Of a stretch of 64,000 nt of DNA, positions 24,164 through 31,734 are shown one piece after another. Position 1 is the first letter of the stretch. Every line of letters starts with the position of its first letter. Source of the stretch: Deltaproteobacteria bacterium (GTDB lineage Bacteria > Desulfobacterota > DSM-4660 > Desulfatiglandales > Desulfatiglandaceae); assembly GCA_019308785.1 (NCBI GenBank), contig JAFDHL010000001.1, positions 1 to 64,000 on the forward strand, read 5' to 3'. The notes under the pieces are model-generated. The model was given only the letters and a program-made list of their open reading frames with translations. It was not told the DNA's origin and made no database searches. The position numbers and the translations under genes were made by a program.

Positions 24164-24459
24164 CAATGCCTCCAAAGATATAACGTCAAACATTTAATTA
24201 TTGCCATCTTCCTATCAAATCCCTTCCAGAATGTTTTGGCTCCATGGTGTTCTCTGTCGTGACATTCAGTGCAAAGAGGCAGGGCCAGGTTGTCATTATT
24301 TTTCGTGGCCATTCCAGGATCGTATCCAAAACCCTGATGTGCCGGTACTATATCTAAATATTCAGATTTGACCCGATTACAACGAGTACATGGAAGCGTG
24401 GTAAGAAATTCCAGATATCGTGGTAATCGGATAGGTTTTGGCTTTGGATATCCTACCAC
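24163..24459 (-). CDS. HNH-like zinc protein (DUF968-type)
   Basis: 98 residues. LPCTRCNR, AHQGFGYDPGMATKNNDN and LPLCTECHDREHHG give the Cys/His layout of a small HNH endonuclease-like family seen in lambdoid phages near recombination genes. Nuclease activity is inferred from this layout. Confidence 0.65.
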   Translation of the reverse strand: MVGYPKPKPIRLPRYLEFLTTLPCTRCNRVKSEYLDIVPAHQGFGYDPGMATKNNDNLALPLCTECHDREHHGAKTFWKGFDRKMAIIKCLTLYLWRH

Positions 24460-24740
24460 AACACTCTGATCTTACGCTTAGTCAGATGGTCACTGGTCCA
24501 TTCTCTAACCAGTTCTCTCTTATGATTACGAAAGGGCTTGTGTGTGCGACTCAAACGGATGATCTTACAATAAATCCGCATCAGTATCATGGTTTGAATT
24601 GATTTATCTTTGGCTTGTTCTATGGTACGCAACCTTAGATAATGTCGTACCGTTAAACCCAAAGCCCTGGCAACGTGACTGTGTGACCCAAGATCTTCTC
24701 GTAGAATTTCAACCATTTCTTCAAAACTGTGAATTGGCAT
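24453..24740 (-). CDS. HTH protein, first gene of the leftward early operon
   Basis: 95 residues from the ATG behind AAAGGAGTGTTAC. SHSHVARALGLTVRHYLRLR (~20-39) looks like a lambda-repressor-type or Cro-like helix-turn-helix, followed by a basic region. First in an operon beside divergent promoters, a regulator role is plausible. Confidence 0.65.
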   Translation of the reverse strand: MPIHSFEEMVEILREDLGSHSHVARALGLTVRHYLRLRTIEQAKDKSIQTMILMRIYCKIIRLSRTHKPFRNHKRELVREWTSDHLTKRKIRVLW

Positions 24741-24793
24741 GTAACACTCCTTTATTGTCATGGAAATTAATGGGATAAATAACTTTTAGAATC

Positions 24794-24822
24794 ATTATGA
24801 GTCATTGTAGCACACCTGTCAA
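24794..24822 (-). promoter_or_regulatory. Main leftward early promoter
   Basis: Minus strand TTGACA (24817-24822), 17 bases, CATAAT (24794-24799). It faces the HTH gene at 24740. It forms a divergent pair with the rightward promoter at 24930, ~110 bases away. Confidence 0.7.
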
Positions 24823-24929
24823 GCAGCAGGTTGATACAAAAATCAGCAAAAATCGATGAAAATAATTGATTTGACATTAAATATTTGGGCAGATCATACA
24901 TCAGTGCCTATAACCTACCATAATCAAGC

Positions 24930-24958
24930 TTGACAAATAGGTTGTGGTGTCATAGATT
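24930..24958 (+). promoter_or_regulatory. Main rightward early promoter
   Basis: TTGACA, 17 bases, TAGATT, ~37 bases before the first gene at 24995. The 33-base stretch 24926-24958 matches 14328-14360 at 27 positions, including the spacer (TGTGrTGTC), more than two random sigma70 promoters would. Confidence 0.75.
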
Positions 24959-24994
24959 GTTGGCAACTCAAAATTAATACAAAAGAGGCAATCT

Positions 24995-25231
24995 ATGAGG
25001 AAAAGATATCGGACAGAATTAAGAGATGCATTAACCCAGTACGAAAAAGATGTTGATTTTTTTATTCCATATGCTGAAATAGAAGCAATGAAAAGGGTTG
25101 AAGCTCTTGGAGTGCCTGGAGAACTAAGGGCTGGAGCAGGTGGAGGAACCTATCTACATTCTTTTAAGACAGAATTTTTCCACCAAGCAATGAACCGAAT
25201 GACAAAAGAGGCTGGGCTAAGAAATATTTAA
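24995..25231 (+). CDS. Hypothetical first gene of the rightward operon
   Basis: 78 residues, begins MRKRYRTELRDALTQYEKDV, with IEAMKRVEALGVPGELRAG and FFHQAMNRMTKEAGLRN. Recurs in phages, function unknown. Preceded by AAAAGAGGCAATCT and the strong promoter. Confidence 0.7.
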   Translation: MRKRYRTELRDALTQYEKDVDFFIPYAEIEAMKRVEALGVPGELRAGAGGGTYLHSFKTEFFHQAMNRMTKEAGLRNI

Positions 25232-25246
25232 AGGAGAAAGAAAATT

Positions 25247-25417
25247 ATGAGTGGATTTGGATTGGCTCACATAAAAGGCGAGGGCGCACCGATTCATCCG
25301 GATGATACAGATTGCAACTGGTCGGACCATAAAGCGTATATGCGCCAGGCAAAAGCTTACTACGATCACTATGGTTTAACCGACGAATGGAAAGAGTTTA
25401 AAAAAGATAATGAGTGA
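25247..25417 (+). CDS. Small hypothetical protein
   Basis: 56 residues (MSGFGLAHIKGEGAPIHPDD), start behind AAAGGAGAAAGAAAATT. His/Asp-rich with AKAYYDHYGLTDEW. No family recognised. Confidence 0.6.
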   Translation: MSGFGLAHIKGEGAPIHPDDTDCNWSDHKAYMRQAKAYYDHYGLTDEWKEFKKDNE

Positions 25418-25439
25418 AAATATTACAACGGGAGAAACC

Positions 25440-25637
25440 ATGGAAACCAGGCAACCACTATTTAATTTAAGCAAAACAGCCAAGGACCTGATTTTGTCCA
25501 ACAACCATGTGGACTGGTCGGCTTCTAATATTTCGTTTCCACAAAAACAAAAACCTTTGGATGTTAAAAAACAGGATCCAACATCCAACTGGTTTGTGGA
25601 CTCTTTTATGGATGTATTGATAAAGCATTTGACATAA
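25440..25637 (+). CDS. Small hypothetical protein
   Basis: 65 residues from the ATG behind GGGAGAAACC; an ATG ten codons earlier overlaps the previous stop and is the alternative. Polar, no motif (METRQPLFNLSKTAKDL). Confidence 0.55.
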   Translation: METRQPLFNLSKTAKDLILSNNHVDWSASNISFPQKQKPLDVKKQDPTSNWFVDSFMDVLIKHLT

Positions 25638-25795
25638 AAAATAAATTACCACCAAACCTTGTAAAGTAAACGGGAGGCTACCGTTTGGCTGCGGGAATTA
25701 AGCCACTACAGGGCGTGGGTATGAACAGTGTTAATCTTAAACCTGACAAGAAGCTGTAAATTTAGTTTCCGTAGCCAAATAAAAAAGGTTTTAAA
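25638..25795 (+). other. Non-coding gap with predicted stem-loops
   Basis: Just upstream of the first paralogous membrane-protein gene. Short adjacent stems are visible: AACGG-GAGGCTA-CCGTT, GGCT...AGCC and CCAC...GTGG. A stretch CTGACAAGAAGCTGT resembles the early promoter spacer without a good -10. No frame is convincing. An RNA element or degenerate promoter is possible. Confidence 0.35.
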
Positions 25796-25951
25796 ATGAT
25801 ACCAATTTTACTTTTAGGAATTTTAATCGGCAGCATGCTAACTGCTATATCTCTTTTCTTGTGGGGAGAAATTAATAATAAGATTGATGAAATATCAGAG
25901 GTGAACGGGCAAGCAAAAAATTCCTGGTCTTTGACCCGCATCAAAGAATAA
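25796..25951 (+). CDS. Small membrane protein, paralog A
   Basis: 51 residues, one N-terminal membrane segment (IPILLLGILIGSMLTAISLF), WGEINNK after it, and ending SWSLTRIKE. A near-copy at 31335-31487 shares ILIGSM, FLWGEINN and SWSLTRIKE. The 3' end of the gene and 32 bases beyond are identical in both copies. Function unknown; possibly superinfection exclusion or holin-like. Confidence 0.7.
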   Translation: MIPILLLGILIGSMLTAISLFLWGEINNKIDEISEVNGQAKNSWSLTRIKE

Positions 25952-25983
25952 TCCCGGATAGATTAACAGGATGAAGGCACCTT
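25922..25983 (+). repeat. 62-bp direct repeat, copy 1
   Basis: Identical over 62 bases to 31458-31519. It covers the last codons of the membrane protein gene and extends past the stop through ATCCCGGATAGATTAACAGG. Conservation past the stop, stronger than in the upstream part of the paralogs, suggests recent conversion or a functional RNA or DNA element. Confidence 0.85.
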
Positions 25984-26008
25984 CTTTTTCTTTAAGGGAA
26001 ATCGATAA

Positions 26009-26221
26009 ATGACACCAAAAGCAAACAACCCAACAGAAACCAATGAATTTACATTAACCTTTACCGGAGAACAACTGCGCACATTGTCTGACATGACCAA
26101 TTTAATTATAGAAGATAGGCTTATTTGGTGGAACTGCTTGGAAGCAGACCAACAGAAAGACTTGGTTGAAGCTAGAAACCTGATGCAAAAACAACTGGAT
26201 TTTCCAGATTTAAAATTTTAA
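26009..26221 (+). CDS. Small hypothetical protein
   Basis: 70 residues, acidic, MTPKANNPTETNEFTLTFTG, mostly helical after residue 20. AAGGGAAATCGATAA precedes the ATG. No motif. Confidence 0.6.
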   Translation: MTPKANNPTETNEFTLTFTGEQLRTLSDMTNLIIEDRLIWWNCLEADQQKDLVEARNLMQKQLDFPDLKF

Positions 26222-26277
26222 ACAGAAATATGCGGCTTTCTGTGCGCCCATTTCTTTATTATACACTTGGAGGCAAA

Positions 26278-26427
26278 ATGGATACAATGGAATTAATACA
26301 AGAAGCATATACAAAAGTCGCCGACGGCATGAAGCGTATTGACCTTAAAAACGACAAGGGGGTTTCGGTCAAAGCATATTGGGCTGGTACGATCGTTCGT
26401 ATAGACATTAAAGAAGATCGCGTATAA
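26278..26427 (+). CDS. Small hypothetical protein
   Basis: 49 residues from the ATG behind TTGGAGGCAAA; the longer frame upstream lacks a site. MDTMELIQEAYTKVADGMK then a short beta hairpin (VSVKAYWAGTIVRIDI). Unknown role. Confidence 0.55.
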   Translation: MDTMELIQEAYTKVADGMKRIDLKNDKGVSVKAYWAGTIVRIDIKEDRV

Positions 26428-26453
26428 TCAGTCATTAAAAAAGGAAAAGTAAA

Positions 26454-26696
26454 ATGCACCGGATAACTAAAACAGAAAAACCAAGCTATACACAGATAGA
26501 ATATATGGAAGACAACTTATGCGAAAAGTTTAAAATGGATGTTTCTATCCAGGCCATTTCGTTTAAATTTTTTCCTGACAGAAGGATAGCCAAGTTCTGG
26601 CTTAACGTTAAGTACGTCTTTTCCGGCTATCTTGACACATGGGACGAATTATTGGCAAAATATAAGGAACTGATGGAAAAAAGTGAACGACCATGA
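26454..26696 (+). CDS. Small hypothetical protein
   Basis: 80 residues. KFFPDRRIAKFWLNVKYVF suggests a compact alpha/beta fold. AAAAAGGAAAAGTAAA precedes the ATG. Its stop overlaps the next gene as ATGA. Confidence 0.6.
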   Translation: MHRITKTEKPSYTQIEYMEDNLCEKFKMDVSIQAISFKFFPDRRIAKFWLNVKYVFSGYLDTWDELLAKYKELMEKSERP

Positions 26697-27049
26697 AAAA
26701 CAAATTACCATCAAACCTTGAAAAATTACGAGTAGATCATCCTTTTTACGAAAAACAAATCCCCGGAAATATCGAAGGGTGCTTTAGGATACCGTATAGA
26801 TATCATAAGTTATTGGTAATTTGTGGCTGTGGTGAGGGCTGGGATCACGTTTCAGTATCATTAAAACACCGTTGCCCCAAATGGGAAGAAATGTGTTTTA
26901 TTAAAAACCTGTTTTTTAAAAGTGACGAGCTGGCCATCCAATTTCACCCACCCGAAAAAGATTATATTAATGTCGGAAAAACGGTTTTACACTTATGGCG
27001 ACCATGGGACCAGGAAGTTCAGCTTCCACCAAAATGGATGTTGGCATAA
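26693..27049 (+). CDS. Conserved phage hypothetical protein (DUF7694-like)
   Basis: 118 residues. GEGWDHVSVSLKHRCPKWEE, FFKSDELAIQFHPPEKDYIN and LHLWRPWD match a widespread phage family I know without function. ATG overlaps the preceding TGA. Confidence 0.75.
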   Translation: MKNKLPSNLEKLRVDHPFYEKQIPGNIEGCFRIPYRYHKLLVICGCGEGWDHVSVSLKHRCPKWEEMCFIKNLFFKSDELAIQFHPPEKDYINVGKTVLHLWRPWDQEVQLPPKWMLA

Positions 27050-27074
27050 ATAAATAAACTATAAGGAGAATATT

Positions 27075-28013
27075 ATGAGCTTAACACATTTTATCTGTCC
27101 GGATTCCAAAAGAATATCAATAGGCCAATGCCTGACACCCAAAGGATGTCGTATGAATGAACGCTGCTGTCCCTTACCCTTTCTAAGAAAGATTGGTTAT
27201 GATCGAAAGTACACCGGTGTAACCCCCTCAGCTGCCGGTAATGGCCCAAGGTTGATCTGGGGAAAGGCTGTATTTGATTATGCAGCTGATCCGGATGGTC
27301 GCGTATTTGCAGTCCTGGGCTCTACGGTTCACAGCCGCTTGGCAGACAGAGGTATTACCCATAATGTGCTTAGCGAGGAACCGTTGTCCGACAAAGATTC
27401 TAAGGGGATTGCAGACCTGTTAGAAGACGACGAGTGGATCCCAAACCAATATATTCTTACCGACCACAAAACATCCGGGTCTTATGCTGTAGCTAAGTGG
27501 ATGGGTATCCAGATTGAAAAAAACGATGTGGCGGTTTTGGATAAAGATGGTAAACAGGTCTATCTAAAATCCGGGCCAAACAAAGGGCAGGCCAAAACCA
27601 AAAAAGAATCTAAAATCATCTATGTGGATCCAAAAAAAGACCTTTTTGGGGTATCCTTACAGGTTAACCGTTATCGTATTTTTTATGAAACTTATGGCTT
27701 TAAAATCAGTCGAATGAGGATATTTGCCATACCGAGAGATGGTGGGACCTTTATTGCCAAAAATCGCGGCATTACCAGCAATAAGTACCTGATCGAGTTG
27801 CCTAAGATACAGGACACTGAAGTCTTGGGGTTCTATGCCAAACTCCAGGCTGAGGTTAACCAGGCTTTTGATGACGAATATGCCAGGGTGTGTTTGCCGT
27901 GGGAGTGTTGGGATGGTAATCGTTGTGCAAATTATTGCGAGATCAAAGAAGACTGCAAACAGCTTTGCTGGGAGTTTAATGAAAAATGGCCGGGACAAGG
28001 GAAGGAAAGATAA
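27075..28013 (+). CDS. RecB/Cas4-like nuclease with flanking cysteine clusters
   Basis: 312 residues. N-terminal Cys cluster (FICPDSKRISIGQC, CRMNERCCP). The PD-(D/E)XK nuclease candidate is the ILTDHKTSG segment (~133-141; D-x-K), after an acidic LLEDDEW. The C-terminus has CLPWECWDGNRC then CEIKEDCKQLC, which could hold an Fe-S cluster as in Cas4/AddB nucleases. It precedes the SSB gene, so a recombination or end-processing exonuclease is likely. Confidence 0.75.
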   Translation: MSLTHFICPDSKRISIGQCLTPKGCRMNERCCPLPFLRKIGYDRKYTGVTPSAAGNGPRLIWGKAVFDYAADPDGRVFAVLGSTVHSRLADRGITHNVLSEEPLSDKDSKGIADLLEDDEWIPNQYILTDHKTSGSYAVAKWMGIQIEKNDVAVLDKDGKQVYLKSGPNKGQAKTKKESKIIYVDPKKDLFGVSLQVNRYRIFYETYGFKISRMRIFAIPRDGGTFIAKNRGITSNKYLIELPKIQDTEVLGFYAKLQAEVNQAFDDEYARVCLPWECWDGNRCANYCEIKEDCKQLCWEFNEKWPGQGKER

Positions 28014-28318
28014 TTAAAATCGCCACGATGCTCTTTGGTAGCTTTGTTAAAGAAGTCCTTATCTTAAAAGATGATAAGGGGCATCCGGTCATGCGGTTGA
28101 TTTATAAACATGGCCATGAGGTGCATATTTTACAAACCTTCCCGCTGGATCGAATTATGGCTAACAAGTGGCCAGAACAAATCTATTTTGTTAATATAAT
28201 AGCCCCAGAGGCAGGAATGGGAGTTCAATCAAAATTTTTAACGGCCAAGATGGTAAAAATGGCCATACTTAAAACCAAAAAACTTGATATGTTGAAAGGA
28301 GTAAAATTATGGGCTTAA
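27986..28318 (+). CDS. Hypothetical protein
   Basis: 110 residues overlapping the nuclease end; the start is uncertain because an internal ATG (MLFGSFVKEVLILKDD) is possible. Basic C-terminus. Between nuclease and SSB genes; no motif. Confidence 0.55.
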   Translation: MAGTREGKIIKIATMLFGSFVKEVLILKDDKGHPVMRLIYKHGHEVHILQTFPLDRIMANKWPEQIYFVNIIAPEAGMGVQSKFLTAKMVKMAILKTKKLDMLKGVKLWA

Positions 28319-28983
28319 CAGCAAAAGACCCGGGTGGGTCAGATAATTTCGAACCGGTACCGGCAGGAGCCTGGCAAGCGGTGTGTATAGCGGTTGTGGA
28401 CATAGGTACCCAAATAAACCCACTGTTCAATAAGGAAATTTATAAAGTTCTTATTATGTGGGAGTTTCCAGAACATCGAATCGATATATCCAAAGAAGGA
28501 GAGCCGGAAAACGATATGCCAATGGTGATATCCAAATTGTACCGGTTATCCCTACACCAAAAAGCCAACCTTAGACAAGATCTTGAAGCGTGGCGGCAGA
28601 AACCTTTTTCCGAAGAAGAATTACAGGGGTTTGATCTTTCTAAGCTGCTGGGCGTTAATGCCAACATCCAGGTTGTGCATGTAACGAAAAAAACCAGCTC
28701 TGGAGACAAAACCTATGCTAACATAAATGCGATTATGGGCCTGATGAAAAACCAGACAAAACTGGAACCGGATCACGATATAGTCATATATGAAATCGAT
28801 AGTGGGGATATGGTCCCGGACAGTATTCCAGACTGGATTGCCAACTTGGTCCGGACATCTCCAGAGTATCAAAAGCTACATCCGGACCAGGGCCAGTATC
28901 AAGGGTCGCAACAGTCATCCGATATACCACCCGGCGCGGAAACTGGAGATCCTGGGTATGACGACGACACTATACCTTTTTGA
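28309..28983 (+). CDS. SSB-like protein with acidic tip
   Basis: 224 residues. The N-terminal ~150 form a beta-rich, OB-like domain (PAGAWQAVCIAVVDIG, KEIYKVLIMWEF, NANIQVVHVTKK). The tail is flexible (Gln/Pro/Gly) and ends DDDTIPF, the acidic-hydrophobic tip typical of bacterial SSB that recruits partners. The neighbouring nuclease gene supports replication/recombination use. Distance from canonical SSB is large; call rests on tip and context. Confidence 0.75.
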   Translation: MGLTAKDPGGSDNFEPVPAGAWQAVCIAVVDIGTQINPLFNKEIYKVLIMWEFPEHRIDISKEGEPENDMPMVISKLYRLSLHQKANLRQDLEAWRQKPFSEEELQGFDLSKLLGVNANIQVVHVTKKTSSGDKTYANINAIMGLMKNQTKLEPDHDIVIYEIDSGDMVPDSIPDWIANLVRTSPEYQKLHPDQGQYQGSQQSSDIPPGAETGDPGYDDDTIPF

Positions 28984-28995
28984 TAGGATGTTAAT

Positions 28996-29403
28996 ATGAT
29001 TGCAAAAGTATGTAGAAGGTGCGGTAAAACAAAAACCGCCAAGGAATTTTATCGACACAAAGAAATGGCCGACGGATATTTGAATTTCTGTAAAACTTGC
29101 ACCCGTAAAAGAGTGGCAAAACACAGAAATAAGAATATTGATCAAATCCGTGAATATGATCGGAACCGCGCCAAAAAACCACACCGGAGGCAACACATCA
29201 CGGAGAACACCCGCGTTTGGCGTGCTAAAAACCCCAAAGGATACAGGGCACAAAATAAACTAAACAATGCCATCCGTGATGGTAAGATCCAGCGCCAACC
29301 TTGTCGAATATGTGGAAAGGTAGCACACGGCCACCATCCAGACTATGACAAACCCTTAGATGTAGATTGGTTGTGTGCAAAACATCACAAACAGTACGCT
29401 TAA
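28996..29403 (+). CDS. HNH-like zinc-finger nuclease candidate
   Basis: 135 residues. N-terminal CRRCGKTK...CKTCTRK zinc knuckle, basic linker, and C-terminal CRICGKVAHGHHPDYDKP with LCAKHHKQYA, an HNH-type layout. Could be a free-standing homing endonuclease. It lies after the SSB gene, preceded by a weak site. Confidence 0.7.
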   Translation: MIAKVCRRCGKTKTAKEFYRHKEMADGYLNFCKTCTRKRVAKHRNKNIDQIREYDRNRAKKPHRRQHITENTRVWRAKNPKGYRAQNKLNNAIRDGKIQRQPCRICGKVAHGHHPDYDKPLDVDWLCAKHHKQYA

Positions 29404-29428
29404 AGGAGCGCAAAAGGAGACTGGGCTA

Positions 29429-29662
29429 ATGGGTGAAGCTAAAAAAAGGGGGACCTTTGAAGAACGTAAGGCAGCAGCCATGAAACGAGATGCTAAAATA
29501 TTCTTTGATCGGAAGGTTGCAGAAATAAAAAATCATCAGACAATGACCCCCTATGAAAAAGAAAGGGCAACGGCGCAGGCAAAACTGCTTGCAACACTGA
29601 TGGGCATAGCGAGCCCAGAAACGCTGGAAGATTTAAAAGGGGGGTTATGTCTGTTGGCCTAA
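29429..29662 (+). CDS. Small conserved phage protein
   Basis: 77 residues from the ATG behind AAGGAGACTGGGCTA. Starts MGEAKKRGTFEERKAAAMKR, a familiar phage opening with unknown function. Helical throughout. Overlaps the next gene. Confidence 0.65.
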   Translation: MGEAKKRGTFEERKAAAMKRDAKIFFDRKVAEIKNHQTMTPYEKERATAQAKLLATLMGIASPETLEDLKGGLCLLA

Positions 29663-30555
29663 ACAATTACGATTTTAACGAAAAAGAAAAATGGCGTGTT
29701 TGGACCTGGAACAGAATTAGGGAAAAGACACATAAACCAATAAAGGATTCGCTGGGCTTATATTTTGCTGCGGCCCAAGATTTAGACCGACCGGTTGCAA
29801 TAAAAAAGGGGTTTTCGGATCACAATTTATTGGCAGTTGAAAGGGACCTTAAATCTGTAAAAATATTACGCAAAAATGGCGTTAATGTCATACACAGCGA
29901 CCTAACATCTGTCATTAATGACTGGAAGGGCAGAAATGAAATAGACTTTATAAATGCCGATTTTACCTGTGGAATAACCGATGATATTATAGCTTTTTTA
30001 TATATGGCTTATCTTTGCCACAGCGTTTCCAGCGGATGTATTGTTGCTATTAATTTGCTTAGAGGCAGGGATATAGGGCTGAGAGAAATAGCCGAAACCG
30101 TCGGTCGCAAAGACACTTTAGGATCATACGTTCTTAAGAAATCTCTTTCCAAAAAAAAACAGAGAGGCAAGCATCGGGGCCAAAGAATTTTTATCTGTGG
30201 GCTTCTTTGGGTTTATATAAACCTTGCAGACTCCGCACGGGTTTTTGGGAAAAACAAGGGATCGAAATATTCTAAAGGGGAAAATAGAGCCTCTATCGAC
30301 CATCTTATCAGATTTATTAAAAAAGCTGGGCCATCTTTTTATTCTTATAAAAGCAGCAACGGGCGAAATGTTATGGATGCCTGTGTTTTTGAAGTAAACA
30401 AAAACTTTTTCCAAAAAGTAAATAATCATTCTGATAGCAAAACATTCATACCCCGTGTTTTCAAAAAATTGGACATAAATATAAACCCGAAAAGCGCACG
30501 GATGAAAGTGGCCGCTGCGAAAGCTGTTAGGACTATGAGAAAAGGAGCAACCTAA
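29647..30555 (+). CDS. Rossmann-like protein, possible methyltransferase
   Basis: 302 residues. NLLAVERDLKSVKILRKNG (~58-77), NVIHSDLTSVINDW and EIDFINADFTCGI resemble the SAM-binding half of class I methyltransferases, but the first glycine-rich loop (AIKKGFSDH) is unclear. The C-terminus is very basic. The target, if any, cannot be named. The start follows a G6 run. Confidence 0.45.
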   Translation: MSVGLNNYDFNEKEKWRVWTWNRIREKTHKPIKDSLGLYFAAAQDLDRPVAIKKGFSDHNLLAVERDLKSVKILRKNGVNVIHSDLTSVINDWKGRNEIDFINADFTCGITDDIIAFLYMAYLCHSVSSGCIVAINLLRGRDIGLREIAETVGRKDTLGSYVLKKSLSKKKQRGKHRGQRIFICGLLWVYINLADSARVFGKNKGSKYSKGENRASIDHLIRFIKKAGPSFYSYKSSNGRNVMDACVFEVNKNFFQKVNNHSDSKTFIPRVFKKLDININPKSARMKVAAAKAVRTMRKGAT

Positions 30556-30557
30556 AC

Positions 30558-30600
30558 GGGTAAACGCTTTTTGTAAATTTGAACCAATTTGCGTTTTCCC
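30558..30600 (+). other. Hairpin in the gap before the next membrane gene
   Basis: GGGTAAACGC can pair with GCGTTTTCCC (bulged) around a T-rich loop. Not followed by a T-run, so a weak terminator or mRNA-processing element at most. It lies in the 92-base gap. Confidence 0.35.
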
Positions 30601-30647
30601 AAAACAAGTTTGGATAGATATCAGGCACACAGGAGCGTTGTAAACTT

Positions 30648-30893
30648 ATGAAACAATTTTTAAAAAGAAACTGGGCTGTCCTTGGCAGGTCTATTGTTTT
30701 TGTGGCTATATGCTGGCTTGTAGTTGGCGGCAGTTTTAATATCATAGCTATTTGTTTATTTTTTATCTTTATTGGAACAGAACTGGATGCGATTGTTCAA
30801 AGGCATCATACCGAAAGGCTGGACTTGCTGGAAGAAAAAAGTAAACTGTTGTCAGATACGCTGCACTTGATCCGCCGAAGGCTCAAGCAATGA
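30648..30893 (+). CDS. Membrane protein with coiled-coil end
   Basis: 81 residues. Two hydrophobic segments (VFVAICWLVVGGSFNIIAIC, LFFIFIGTEL) then a charged helix (RLDLLEEKSKLLSDTLHLI). Overlaps the next gene as ATGA. Role unknown, perhaps membrane modification. Confidence 0.65.
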   Translation: MKQFLKRNWAVLGRSIVFVAICWLVVGGSFNIIAICLFFIFIGTELDAIVQRHHTERLDLLEEKSKLLSDTLHLIRRRLKQ

Positions 30894-31237
30894 AACAAAA
30901 CGAAGACGAAAAGTTTATTCATATTAATGACAACTGGGCTTTCCAGGGAGACCAGCTGGCAATCACCCTGTTTGAAAAGAAGGTTAACAAAAAGGGCAAA
31001 CTGGGTTTTTATGCCAGAGGCCATTTTAATAATTTACAACAGGTGTATAGTCGATTAATTGACATGGAGATTAATTCGGCAAGAACCCTTGAGCTTATGG
31101 TAGACCAAATTGCCAGCCTCAAACAGGACATATTTACCTCGTTAGACTCTCTCAGAGCGAAATCTGACGACGATCAGGTCGCAAGGGACCTGTTGGATAG
31201 GCCGGGGATTATACCCCCGAAAAAGGACGGCACATAA
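30890..31237 (+). CDS. Hypothetical protein; target of a nearby insertion
   Basis: 115 residues; compact N-terminal domain (IHINDNWAFQGDQLAITLF) then coiled coil and a Pro-rich end. Its last six codons (AAAAAGGACGGCACATAA) are repeated 98 bases downstream, where the second copy carries the ribosome site of the next gene. No function recognised. Confidence 0.65.
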   Translation: MKQNEDEKFIHINDNWAFQGDQLAITLFEKKVNKKGKLGFYARGHFNNLQQVYSRLIDMEINSARTLELMVDQIASLKQDIFTSLDSLRAKSDDDQVARDLLDRPGIIPPKKDGT

Positions 31238-31335
31238 CTGCCGCGTCTTGGGTTCGACACCCATTTGATGGTCGCACCATCATAGCCACCAGGTAAGAGG
31301 GTTCGGCGCGGCAACACAAAAAGGACGGCACATAA
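31220..31335 (+). repeat. 18-bp direct repeat flanking the 80-base insert
   Basis: AAAAAGGACGGCACATAA at 31220-31237 and again at 31318-31335. In a version without the insert, the stop of the upstream gene and the ATG of the next would overlap as TAATG, the arrangement used throughout this genome. This suggests a later insertion with duplication of the site. Confidence 0.75.
31238..31317 (+). ncRNA. tRNA-sized structured insert between 18-bp direct repeats
   Basis: 80 bases that begin CTGCCGC and end GCGGCAACAC, so the ends can pair. Inside are a T-arm-like GGGTTCGACACCC, a TGATGGT-CGC-ACCATCA hairpin and then TAGCCACCAGGTAAGAG, which resembles a tRNA D-arm start. The order is T-arm, acceptor-like hairpin, D-arm: a circularly permuted tRNA order. 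The canonical T at loop position 33 is missing. Function and true structure are inference. Confidence 0.4.
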
Positions 31336-31487
31336 TGATACCAGTTTTATTGCTTGGGATATTAATTGGCAGCATGGCAACCCTTATTGTTCTTTTCCTG
31401 TGGGGAGAAATCAACAATAAATACGATGAAATTAAAGGTGATCGGGCAAGCAAAACCTCCTGGTCTTTGACCCGCATCAAAGAATAA
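31335..31487 (+). CDS. Small membrane protein, paralog B
   Basis: 50 residues, membrane segment IPVLLLGILIGSMATLIVLF, then WGEINNKYDEIKGDRASK and the shared end SWSLTRIKE. Ribosome site in the duplicated AAAAAGGAC. Paralog of 25796-25951, lying ~5.5 kb away in the same operon; the copies have diverged in the middle but share 62 bases at the 3' end. Confidence 0.7.
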   Translation: MIPVLLLGILIGSMATLIVLFLWGEINNKYDEIKGDRASKTSWSLTRIKE

Positions 31488-31519
31488 TCCCGGATAGATT
31501 AACAGGATGAAGGCACCTT
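31458..31519 (+). repeat. 62-bp direct repeat, copy 2
   Basis: Identical to 25922-25983 across the gene end and 32 bases of 3' untranslated sequence (ATCCCGGATAGATTAACAGG and beyond). Could serve as site for recombination between copies and loss of the intervening 5.5 kb. Confidence 0.85.
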
Positions 31520-31550
31520 AATAAACAAAAAACGAAATTTAAAAAGGATA

Positions 31551-31706
31551 ATGGTAATGGACCTGATAGCGAAAATGGAAGACCTGCTGAAACAGACGGA
31601 AACTGAAAAAAGCCATTATTATGTTGCCAGCACTTTAAGGGAAGCGATCCGTGAGATTCTAACCCTTCGGGCGGAGTTAATCCGCATACTACTAAAAAAA
31701 GTTTGA
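31551..31706 (+). CDS. Small helical protein
   Basis: 51 residues from ATG 31551 (or ATG 31557), behind AAAAAGG. Coiled-coil-like: MEDLLKQTETEKSHYYVAST and LRAELIRILLKKV. No family. Confidence 0.5.
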   Translation: MVMDLIAKMEDLLKQTETEKSHYYVASTLREAIREILTLRAELIRILLKKV

Positions 31707-31734
31707 GGAATCAAAATGAATAGAGATCTCAACA

